A stretch of 64,000 nt of DNA from Castor canadensis (Eukaryota > Chordata > Mammalia > Rodentia > Castoridae), in the NCBI RefSeq assembly GCF_047511655.1, contig NC_133401.1, positions 16,090,001-16,154,000 on the forward strand. The letters run 5' to 3'. The notes beneath the pieces were generated by a model, which did no database searches, had not been told where the DNA came from, and saw only the letters and a list, made by a program, of their open reading frames with translations. Shown here piece after piece: positions 41,801 to 53,800 of this stretch. The position numbers and the translations under genes were made by a program. How positions within the stretch are numbered: the stretch's first letter is position 1; each line of letters opens with the position of its first letter.

Positions 41801-44800
41801 GGGGCCTAGTGCTTCCTAGGCGAGTGTCTTTCCACTTAAGCTACACTCCCAGTCCTAAGAATTATTATTTTATGGTACTGGGGATAGAACACAGGACCTC
41901 ATGCACATGCCAGGCAAGTGCTGTACCACTGAGCCATGCCCCAGTTGATTCTGCTCTTTGACATCACAGCTCACCCTAGGGCAAGCGTGGTATCAGCATG
42001 AGTAAAGGGAAGTCCAGTGTATCAGTGCCTGTCCACCTTAGCATGCTGGCTGCGGCCCAGCTGCTCTTCTGCTGAGCCCTGGGTCTCTCCACCCTGCACA
42101 GAACCTGCACGTGTACATCTCAGAACACGAGCACTTTACAGACTTCAATGCCACGTCGGCGCTCTTCTGGGAGCAGCATGACCTTGTGTATGGTGACTGG
42201 ACCAGTGGCGAGAATGCCGACGGCTGCTATGAGCACTTCGCTGAGCTGGACATTCCACAGGTGGGCAGCTCCTGGCCTTGGCCTGCAGCTGGAGGGCCTT
42301 CTCTAGGCCAGCCTCATCTTTGGCTCCCAGGCTCTGTGACCCAAGAGTCAGAATGAAATACAATCACCCAAGAAAGACTTTAAGGAAGAGTCTTTATTAG
42401 CCAGCTGGCGACTGCCCTGACCAACAGGTCGTTAGGTCTCAGAGCAGCCCCTTTCTAACTTTTATCAGGGTTTATACAGGCAAAAACCACGTCCTGTTTG
42501 ACAATCATTGTGAAGCAAGGTAGCCCAGGTTCAGAAGCGAAACAATGGCTGTTAGTTGCCGTTGCGAAGCGTAAGTGAACACAGTCAACATAACCGTTTA
42601 TCTGCATCTCACTTTGGTTCCTTCTGTTTTCCTTGTCTCTATGGGAACCAAACCTTTCATGAACCCCCTTCTACCCTTTAAGCTAAGGTGGCACATGATT
42701 AATGGCTTTCCTCTGGACTCCTGATTAATGGCTTCCCTCTGGCTGAGTCTTAACCATTTTAAGGTGTCTGGGCTCCTTTTGAAGGAAGCAGCTCCTTTTG
42801 ATGGGGTGCAGTCAACTGGGGTCCTTTCACCTTTAAGCATTGAACTGTTAGTGACCATCCCTAAGGGTCTGCTCGTTGCCAGATTGTCAGGCAGCTGGGT
42901 TTCAGAATAATCCTAGGTAATGTTGACTGAGCACTTGCTCTGCAAAGCACCAGCTAGGCCAGCTGTGGGCACCTCTGTACCCCATGAAGTTGGAACTGTC
43001 ATTATGAGGAAACTGAGGGGCAGAGAGGCAGGGTGTCTTTCCTAAGGTCATACAGATAGTGAGGGACTCAACACTTAAGTTCTCTGGTACCCCCAGGTTC
43101 AAATCCTGCCTCAAATCCCTGATCCTCAGCTTGGTTAAGCACCCTCTCTGGGTCTTCACAGCTGTGGGCAGGCATCCCAAGCCTGGCCCTGTCCATGTTG
43201 GGTCCTCACCCTCTGATGATAGATTTTCATTCCTCTGAGACAGCCCTGTGATGGTGAGGTTGGAGCAGTTTTGGTCACCTCTGTGTCCTCATCACTGTCC
43301 ATTAGGACACTGGGTATAGAGTCAGTGAATGTTGACCATAGAGAGGGCTTTTTCTTTGGGGCCTTCCTGGGCTGAACCTCTGTACCTAGCAGGCTTGTTG
43401 GGGGCCAGGGCATGGCTGCACTGTCTTATGTCTGGGTGGCTGGAAGGGATGAGGTGGGTGACACCACCTGCAGAGACATCAGGTCTAGGTCCCACCCTGA
43501 GACGCAGGGCAGCTGGGGCTGGCTGGCCAGCAGAGAGAGCTGCTCCCCAGGACTTGGTCTCACTTGCTTTGAAGCTCAGGGTGCAGGGGGTGAACATCAA
43601 AGGCAGGCTGGAGGGGCCTAATAAATCCCAGCTGTGCCTGAAGGCCAGCCAGGGAGGACTCAGTCTGCCTTGGCCTTCCACCCAGTACCCTAGGCAGCTC
43701 AGCCTCAGTTTCCTCCTGTGTCTTGTGAGGAGGTAGAGAGAGCTAATAAGATGTGTGGGAAAGGCGTGGGTTGAGGGCAGAGGGTGGGGGTTGCAGTTGG
43801 AGCGAGGAGGTGGGCAGAGTTTGGGGGCAGGGCCGCAGGAGCCCACAGATTGGAGTTTCTAACCCTGTGTGGGAGCCCGGTGCTCATCGAGAGACAGGGA
43901 GGTAGTGTGGCCGCTTACCGCGCAGGACACGTGCGCCACCGTTCTTACTGAGCTTGCTGGAGTAGGGCGGTGCTGTCCACTGTGCCCGGAAGTGAGCAGA
44001 CACAAGAGCGCCTCCCCGTCGGCTTTGCCCTCCTGCCTGGTGAATAGCCATGGCTGAGAGGTTGGGGCCCACGTAGTCCCGTGGGCCCTGCCATGGTGCT
44101 CTGGACGGTCCTCGTGGCAGCACTTGGTTATCATCACTCCTCCACAAGGGAGGAGGCCAAAACATGGAACACTCAGCTGCGTTCCCTGAGAGCATGGGCC
44201 AGCGACACATAGGTGCTGGCCTGCCTGTCAACCACCTCCTGCCTGCCTCCTGCAGAGTGTCCAGCAGAACGGCTCTATCTACATCCACGTCTACTTCACC
44301 AAGAGCGGATTCCACCCAGATCCCCGGCAGAAGGCCTTATATCGCCGGCTCGCCACGGTCCACATGTCCCGGAGTGAGTCACCCCTCTGCGGTCACCCCC
44401 TGTGGGCCCCAGGTCCAGAAGAGCAGGCAAGGACCCTGTGCTTGGGGACAGGGTTGGCAAGACAGGCTCGAACCCTGCCCACCTGTGTGAACCTGTCAAG
44501 CTCAGTAGTAGACTGGAGACGAGTGCGCTAGAAAGAAGGTAGGAGCCTCACGAGCACTCGGGAGGCCAAGGCAGGAGGATTGCGAGTCCCGGGCAGCCTG
44601 GGCTACGTTGTCTTAGACAAAGAAGGAAGCAGGTGGAGACAGGGACATCCGAAGGAGAGACTGCTCACAGAGGTGCTGCCCTGGTGACTTGTGCGTGACA
44701 CGGACCAGTGGGAGTAGATGCTGGGCATAATATGTGAACAAGCAGTGGACTGAACGAGCAGAGGGAGACAGGGCCCTTCAAGGTCAGTTGGGAGCTCTGG

Positions 44801-47800
44801 GATGGCATTGGTGTCAGTTGAGCCTGCGAGCATATGCGCTGAGGGAACATACTGCCTTTGGGGGAGTCTGCGCTGGTGGCTGTGCCGAGCCAGCCGTGCC
44901 GGTGCTCATATATGAGCAGTGGACTCCCGTGATGAAGGCAAGGCAGAGTGAGGCGTGTAACCGGATGAGGTCTTCGTTCCAAGGCCTCTCCCCCATTTCA
45001 TCCTGCCTAGGCAGAATCCTGACAGCCCACCCATGCCTCTAGGGACCTAAAAGTGACCCCAAGAAGGCCCGGGTCAGGGCTGGACATTTGAAACTTGGGA
45101 CGACCTGACATGGAAACCAAGGTTTTCTCCACCAGGGCACCTAGTCTAATGGTTTTAAAACTCTTGCTGCATGTGGGTCGTTTAAAATGCAGTCAGTGAG
45201 TCAAGTCAGTGAAGCCCACAGTCTTCTCCTGCCACCCCTTCTCATCCTGCTCGCCACATGTCCTTCCTGCCCCGCTTCTCTAGCTGGTTAACTGCCACGG
45301 CTCATGCTCACACAGCTGTGCTGCGGTTTCTTGGGTTTTCACTATTAGACATTATTGATTCGATTGACTTTGACCTCTAGAAGAGGAAATCCCAATACAG
45401 GAATACAGTTTCCATTAGATGAACACTCGGGGTTTAGGCCAGCAACAGTGGCTTCTTGAGACGCAGAGATTGGGACGATTGTGATTTGAGGCCAGCCCGG
45501 GCAGAAAGTTAGGGAGACCCCCTCTCAACCAACAAGCCAGGCATGGTGTGCAGGGGATGTCTGCAGTCTTCAGTGCTTTGGAGCATGTGGCTAGTATTCA
45601 TGTCCGAGCCACACAGTGAGTCTGCTCACTTTTCCTTTGCTATCTAGCTTCTCATTTTCCCCGACGTTGATTGTTGTTCCTTTGTGTGCCTGTCTGTTTG
45701 TGACATTTTCTTGAGTCCTTGGTCTCTCTTTTTTTTTGATGGCACTGGAGTTTGAACTCAGGGCCTCATGCTTGCTAGGCAGGTGCTCTACCACTTGAAC
45801 CACTCTGCCAGCCCTTTTTTATGTTGGGTTTTTCAAGATAGGGTCTCACGAACTATTTGCCTGGGCTGGCTTCGAATCAGGATCCTTCTGATTTCTGCCT
45901 CTTGAGTAGCCAGGATTATAGGCATGAGCTACACTATAATGAGCCTGGCCCGTGTATGGTCTTTTGACTGACAGCCACAGCAACTGCTCGCTGTCCCTAG
46001 GTTTCAGAAGCTTTGGTGAATGGCTCTCCCAGGGCCCCTATTCTCCCAACAGCAAATTTTTGTACTCCACTTCGCTTTTATTTTATTGAGGACTATGCCT
46101 AGCATTCCTTTAGACTTGAATTTGTGGGCGGCTCAGTGACAGACATCTTTCCACTTATAAGCATTAGGTCTCCCCTGCTCCTTTTGGAATAAAAGCATCC
46201 TAAAGGATGCCCATTTTTGGTCTTTACCTACATTGGCTGGAATGAAAAGTTGGGAGGCCCTGTCAGTTCCCAAAACTGACTTGGAGAAGTCCGCTGGAGT
46301 TTGCTGGGCACATTCTAAGTAAGTGTGCCTGTGAGCAGGCTCAGAGTGTTCCAGCTGGCTGGCTTCCCTGCACTGAGTAAGATCTGGAAAGAAGCAGCAG
46401 AGGTGGCCCGATGGACTCTAGCCTACAGGGTAGTCCCTACAAGTGTGACCCCTCAGGTGTCTGTGTCAAAGGTCCAGGTTAAATTGCTGATACTCAGAGG
46501 TTGTTGTGAGTGTGGCCCAAATGGGCCATGACGATTGTGTCATTTCCCCTCACGTGGTGACTACCTGATCACCCTGCTGACCCTTTTAAAATCCCGGGTT
46601 TTCTGGGGTTTTCATCTGTGTTGCTGTGGGGTAAAGTCATGGGGGTTAGGGTGACCCATGTCAGTATGGTCTGTAAAGTAGACTCTGCTACCTGTGGACC
46701 TGGAAAGCCCCAGCTTCAGAGCAGGGACCCCTCTGAGCATAGATGTGGTGGAGAGGGGAGGTTGTGGTCACACTGTCACACCTGTAATCCCAGCTACTTG
46801 GGTGGCTGAGATTGGGAGGATCGAGGGTCAAGGTCAGCCTGAGCAAATATTTCTTGAGACCCATTTCCAAAATAACCAGAGCAAAATGGACTGGAGGCGT
46901 GGCTCAAGAGGTAGAGCGCCTGCTTTGCAAATGTGAAGCCCTGAGTTCAAACTTTAGTCCCTGTCCCACAAAAAAAGTCCCCCTCCAGAAAGCCAGGTCT
47001 GGGGGTGGAGAGCAGCATGCCAGAGAAGAAGGAAGCGAACAGCAGCCAGAACGCTGAGCCAGTGCAGTGTCCTAGAGGAGGCTGAGCAACCCGCACAGAG
47101 ATACTAGTAGTAGCTGGCTGAGCTCAGCCTGTTGGCATTTCAACACAGAACCAGCGCGGAAGGAAAAGATAAGAGCTGTACTTTCCTTCTCTTCCCTTCC
47201 CTTTTCCTTGACACCCAGTTTCACTGTTAGACGTGTGTGTCATTCTCACAGTACGTCTACAGTTGGACCAGCCACATTCTCAGTGTTCTAGTCACCCCAT
47301 ACCAGGTGATGTGGCACTAGAAGCTTTACCTCTAGGAAAAAGGACTCTGTTCCCCATAGGAGCCAGGCGCAGCTCGTGTGAGAAGCCTTTCTCCACTGAG
47401 CCAAGGCCCCCTCTCTGCTGTGCCTTCCCCAGCCCTGCCTGCCCCGTGGCTTTGCTGGCACCAGCCCTTCTCCCTTCCCTGGTCTACCTCTCCCAGGTGT
47501 GGGACAGCAGCGGAGCATGTGCCCTGCAGTTTATCCTCCAGGATCCCCACCGTAGGGTGCTTGCTTCTCCCCTGGACCTGAGGTGCAGATCTCACACGAG
47601 TTAAGAAGGAAAGAAATGGGCTGACAGAGTGGCTCACATGGTAGAGCACCTGCCTACCGAGTGTGAGGTCTTGAGTTCAAACCCCAGTGCCACCAAAAAA
47701 AAGAGAAAGAAGTGGTGGCGATGATGCTTGTGTTAATAGGGTGGCCTATCCTGAGGCAGGAAGACATGAGGCTTTTGTCCCCATTCTCCAAAGAAGTGGG

Positions 47801-50800
47801 GACACTTCTCCGTAGCTTACAGGAGAGAAACCAGGACCTAAGCCCGGCTCTGGGCCAGCTCCCTGTCCCATCTCCTGTCTGGGAGCAGGGTGGAGGGGCC
47901 TGGCTGGTCAGGGCAGTGAGGCAGGCAGTTCTGCTTCCCAGCATCAGAAACGACCCCTCCTGGCGAGTCTCAACTGCATGCAGGGCAGGCTGGTGGGGAG
48001 CATGTGGCCAGCTGGGTCTGTGCAAGAGGAAGTAGGGTCCACTCGTGGCTGGGGATTCACAGCCCCAAAGTGTTTCTAGCGTTGATTTCTCAGCATTGAT
48101 GGTACAGGCCTTTTCCAAAACTGTTTGGTGCCCCCAGGGTGTGTGTGGTTGTGTATTCAGTGGGTTGTCTCAACCTCTGCAGACGTCTGGCAGTGTTCAA
48201 GATAGGCTCTACCCTGCTACATGGGTTTGCTGATTGATCGAGGGGACAGAGCACCTGAGTGCCAGTGGGCAGGAGGATGTGCATCATGCCCGACAAGATT
48301 GTGAGCAGGAGGGCTGGGCAGCGTGTAAAGGAGAGAAAGGAGCCATTAGTCAGGGAGACTTGAGGCAGAGGAGAGCCACCCATGATGAGTGTAGGGGGGA
48401 CACACCAGGGAGATGAGCAGCCCACCTGATGGCCCAGGGTCGAGGATGTGAGGGGAGAAAGGAGAGAGGTGGGTGTGGGTGGAAGGTGGGAGGGTATGGA
48501 GGTCTGCACAGGATGCTCATCAGATACTTGGGTAAAAAGAATCATTAGAGTCAGGCGTGGTGTCTGCCTGTAATCCCAGCACTCAGGAGGCTGAGGCAGG
48601 AGGATCACAAGTTTGAGGGCAACCTGGGCTACGTAGAAAGACCCTGTCTCGGGGGAAAAAAGAAAAAAAAAAAAAAAGAAACCCATAGTGGCCTGTGAGA
48701 AGAAAGCCAGTGCAAAGGTGACCCCAGTCATCTGGAGGGGGAGTACCGCAGGAGATTTAGTGTCTTTACGATGGGGAAACGGCTGGGCTTGGGGTAGGGG
48801 TTGAGGCTTCCCAGGTAGTGTGGTCATCAGCGGGAGGTCAGGGCACAGCTGGTGGTGGGCAGAGGTCTGGCATCTGGACGTGCAGGTGCCTGCAGGCCTT
48901 ACCCCCATTCCACCTTCATTCCCAGTGATCAACAAATACAAGCGCCGGCGATTTCAGAAGACCAAGAACCTGCTGACAGGAGAGACGGAGGCTGACCCGG
49001 AAATGATCAAGGTAAGTGGGAGTGGGAGTGCTGCCTGTGGAGACGGCGCCACAGAGCCATAGGGGCTGTGGGAACGCAGAGAAAGGATCAGAATTCGGCC
49101 ACAGTGGGAGATTTTCAGACATCATTGCACCCAGCCCTGGGAAGTGGGCCTCTGCCACTAGTCCCATTTTCGGATAGGAACCTTTCCAGAGTCTCACAGG
49201 CAGGAAGTAGTGGGGTGGGATGCACACTCAGACACCCCAATAGCTGGCGCAGAGGAGGTGGCTTTTGGAGCGATTGCAGGCTCACCAGTGGGGTTGTGAC
49301 TTCTGGTGGGCTGGTGCGACGGGCCTGGGCATTACCCCGTTCCTGCCTGGCTTCATGTGGCATGTGCTACACTGGACTTGCAGCCTGGCCCATGACCTGG
49401 GCCTGCTTCAGCCTCAGTGGGCTTCACTCTCGTGCTCTTGGGGGAAAAGATGGTGGGTGGTGGAGACGAGCATCAGGTCAGCCAGAGGGTGGGTACCAGG
49501 CTGTGCTCCACCAGTGTGGCTATAGAGGCTGACATCTCACTGTCAGAATTGTCACGGGCACCCTCAGAAGGGCATGAGCAGAGGCAAGGCCTATAGGCAC
49601 CTCTGCCCGACTGAGTCCCACCACCTACCATGTCTTTCTGCAGAGGGCCGAGGACTACGGGCCTGTGGAGGTGATCTCCCATTGGCATCCCAACATCACC
49701 ATCAACATCGTGGATGACCACACACCCTGGGTGAAGGGCAGTGTGCCCCCACCCCTGGACCAATGTAAGCCCAGCCTGCTGCAGTTTCTGGGGGCTGCGG
49801 GGAGGGGGCTTTGAGTCCTGTCCACTTGAGAGACCCTTGGAGATCTCCACCCTTCTGCCCTCTCCTCTCACGCCTTGGGTAACTCATTCTGGCTGATGGG
49901 TATCATCCAGTGCCCGAGTTGCCAGCTTTTGCAGCTCAGGAGTGTCACTGAGCACGGGGTTCCGGCTGTGTTTATGAAGCTGGGGATACAGTCACCCAGG
50001 CTAGCTGTGCAGATGCCAAGCCCCAGCCACCTCCTTCAGTTGGCGCCACTGCCCTGGCTACTTGGTGTCCTCCTTCTCCCCACCGAGGTCAAAGGGTCCT
50101 TTTGCTCCTCATGGCACAGCCCAGAAATGGCCCCTGGCTTCTAGTGTCTGTGAGAGGGGCCCCTCCAGGTCCCAGGCCCCTGGCCAGGTTAAGTGGTGTC
50201 CACTGTGTGCCCACAGATGTGAAGTTTGACGCTGTGAGTGGCGACTACTACCCTATCATCTACTTCAACGACTACTGGAACCTGCAGAAGGACTACTACC
50301 CCATCAATGAGAGCCTGGCCAGCCTGCCTCTGCGTGTCTCCTTCTGCCCACTCTCGCTCTGGCGCTGGCAGCTCTATGCTGCCCAGAGCACTAAGTCGCC
50401 CTGGAACTTCCTAGGCGATGAGCTATACGAGCAGTCGGATGAGGAGCAGGACTCAGTGAAGGTGAGCGTGGGCCGGGGCTGCCGCCTTCTTCCCAGCTGC
50501 AGGAGGCCAAGGGGAAGTGGCCCGGGCTGGGGACTCCCGCCTGGCAAGCAGGAAATGGGCCCCCCAGCCCTGGGGGCCCTGGCTTTTGGCTTCTGTTGCC
50601 CGTGTCGTGCTTTTTGTTTGCTTGACCAGGTCCTCTGTTCTGGACCTGCCAGTCCATTTCCTGACTTGATGTCTCTGCTTTTCACTGTGTCTTTTAGGGC
50701 CTTCTCTGTCTCTACTTCCACCGCATGTGATAATGAGGCTGGGCTTTGTTGCCTGGGACTAGGGTCACTGTTGGTTTCTGTTCCTTGCCAGAATCATCAG

Positions 50801-53800
50801 CCCATCTTTTCTGTCTCTATACTCCCCCTTTCCATCGCTACCCACCCTCTGGCCTACCCTCTCCCTGGCCACCACACTCCCTTCCTGGCCGGGCAGTCTC
50901 AGGGCCTGGTCTATGGGGTGTCAGCTGGCCCTTCCAGGGGTTCCCAGATATGGGTGGGGCCAGGTCTCACGTGGGGCATGCTTGTGGGCAGGGACAGGGT
51001 TGCACTCATGGCTGCCCCTACAGGTTGCTCTCCTGGAAACCAACCCCTACCTGCTGGCGCTCACCATCATTGTGTCCATCGTGCACAGTGTCTTTGAGTT
51101 CCTGGCCTTTAAGAATGGTAGGTGTGTGACACCTGGGAGAGACTGGAGGGAGGGGTCCTGTGGACAGGAGAGTGCGTGGCAGGGGAGAGGGCCTGCCCCT
51201 CCACCACACACATGCTTGCCCCCTGCTTGGGGTTTCTTAGCCCTGCTTGCCAGAGGCCTGGTGACCTGGGAAAGCTCAGCAGCCCCCAAACTCCCAACCC
51301 AGGACTTCCACTCACCGGGTGTGGAGCTGAGAGGGGCTGGGCCTGCTGTTTGGGCAGAATTCAGGGCGCCACCACCAGGAAGCAGGGCTGGGGAACTCCA
51401 AGGCCAAGAGCAGGGAAGCCCCAGAGCTGCTCCCGCACCCTGCCTGGCAGGATGCCTACCAGGGAGGCCTCTGGGGGCTAAGTGGGAAACATAGCCTTGT
51501 CCCCCAAAGGCCCACCATGCTAGTGGCCAGCGTTTGAGGAGTAGCCATGTGCCAGGCACTATGTTGGGCCCCTCACCAGGTAGACTTGGGTCCTAACAGC
51601 CACTGCCTGAGGCCTATTGTTACCCTGGACTCTGGTTGAGGAGGCAGGGGCTCAGGAACAGTAAGCCACTTGCCCATGGTTTCGCAGTGTTGGAGTGGCA
51701 GCTGCTCCAGCTGCTCATTCATCTTCCAGGCCAGGGCCCCGCAGCAGGAGGCCTGGTGTCCTACAGCCTGGGGCAGTGGCAGGAGCATGGAGCATTGTGC
51801 CTGTCACTATCAGGGCACAACTGAGTGCTCCCCTCTAGGAGGACACATGTGCTGTGCAAACCAGCAGCACTGCCATGGCCTCTAAGCCTTTCTGTTTTGC
51901 AGAAGGGTGTGAGCTGCCTTTACCTCAAACTGTGCTGCCCCTGATCTGAGGCAGGACCCACCCTCCACCCCCATCTCCAGACCTTTCTTTGCAGTGGGTC
52001 TGGTGGGCATGGAATATGGCCTGGCCTGGCCTTTGTAAGCCAGTCCTGGCATATTGGTCTCCTGTGGTTGAGTTAGATGTTCAGCCTGGCCAGGCTCACA
52101 GGTGCCCAGTGAGATGAGGGATCAGAGGGACATGGCTCTAGACGAGGGCTGTCCAGGTGGGACCACAGCCCAGGGCTTGTCTGTGCCTCAAGGGTGTCCA
52201 TTGCCAGTTCCCTAAAACAGGTTTTTTTTTTTTGTGGTACTGGGGCTTGAACTCCAGGCCTACAACTTTGAGCCATTTCACCAGCCCTTTTTTTTGAAGG
52301 GATTTTTGGAGATAGGGTCTCACAAACTATTTGCCCAGATCCTCCTGATGTCTGCCCCCTAAGTAGCTAGGATTACAGGCATGAGCCACTGGCGTCTGGC
52401 TCCCTAACGGTTTTGCGGAGTGTCTGGAGGAGGGGTTCCCCAGGTATATGCCCCAGGTGTTCCCATCCAGGGGAGGTGGACAGCACCATGGTGTGACATA
52501 GACCCAGCTTCTATCCAGGTTCTGCTGTGCCAGGCTGCATGACCTTGGGGAAGCAGCTTTCGTGGTGAGCCCTTAGCACCTGGCACGTGGTGAGTACCTG
52601 TCTGTGTTGGCATTACCCTCACCACCAGACCTGGAAACCATGCCCTGGGTGCTGGTTTTCCTGTCCTATGTGAGGACTACAGAAGTCTTACCTGAGTTGT
52701 GCTCCAGGAGCACCCAGTGAACCAAAGACCCTTCATGAGAGAGAAGCCCCTCACCCTCCTGGCCCCCTTCCCACACAGATATCCAGTTCTGGAACAGCCG
52801 GCAGTCCCTGGAGGGGCTGTCTGTGCGCTCTGTCTTCTTCGGCGTTTTCCAGTCCTTTGTGGTCCTCCTCTACATCCTGGACAACGAGACCAACTTCGTG
52901 GTCCAGGTCAGCGTCTTCATTGGGGTCCTCATCGACCTCTGGAAGATCACCAAGGTCATGGATGTCCGGGTGAGTCAGCTGTTATGTTGCTGACAAGGGT
53001 GAGGAGGGGTCGCCTAGCCCCCTGGTCCCTGGATCCAGCTCTGGGGCTTTCCCAACACCGGCCCCACCCCAGGACCCAGGGGATTTCACACCAGGGGATT
53101 TTTTGGGTCACACATAGGGCAGGGAACTGGGAACAGTGGGGAAGGGCAGGAGTTGGGTCTGGCATGGGGGGTCGGCGGGAGCCAGGACCTCCACTGCCCA
53201 TGGCCCTGTTCTTGTCTGCAGCTGGACCGAGAGCACAGAGTGGCAGGAATCTTCCCCTGCCCAACCTTCAAAGACAAGTCCACATACATCGAGTCCTCAA
53301 CCAAAGTGTATGACGACGTGAGTGTCCCACCTCTGTGGGCAATCTGAGCCTCAGCTCCCATACACTCTTGAGGGACAGGCTGAGCAAACTGCCCGACCCA
53401 CCCCTTAGGGCCAGTGTCACACCCTGTGTCCCCTGCCTTCCATATTTACTTCCTGGCCGAGTCCAGAGTTCCCAGGGCCACCTGGAAATTCCCCTGGCTC
53501 AGCCTGCCAGACCAGGTGCGGGTGGGTGAAGGCGGGGAGCAAGGGTGCTGGTCCCAGGCTGCCCACGGCCCCACAGATGGCGTTCCGGTACCTGTCGTGG
53601 ATCCTCTTCCCACTCCTGGGCTGCTACGCCGTCTACAGCCTCCTGTACCTGGAGCACAAGGGCTGGTACTCCTGGGTGCTCAGCATGCTGTACGGCTTCC
53701 TGCTGACCTTTGGTGAGGGCAGGGGCAGGTGGCACATCGGGGGGCAGGAAGGGCTTCTGGAAGATGCATATTATCCCAAGGAGCCTGTGTTTGGGGGAGA

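Noticed and set aside
48090-48941. 283-codon minus-strand open frame
   Set aside because: It runs through a B1 SINE and antisense CLPTM1 exon 6, so it is not a conserved protein.
50102-51097. 331-codon + frame
   Set aside because: It is CLPTM1 exon 8 with read-through into both flanking introns. The exon boundaries have clear AG and GT sites.
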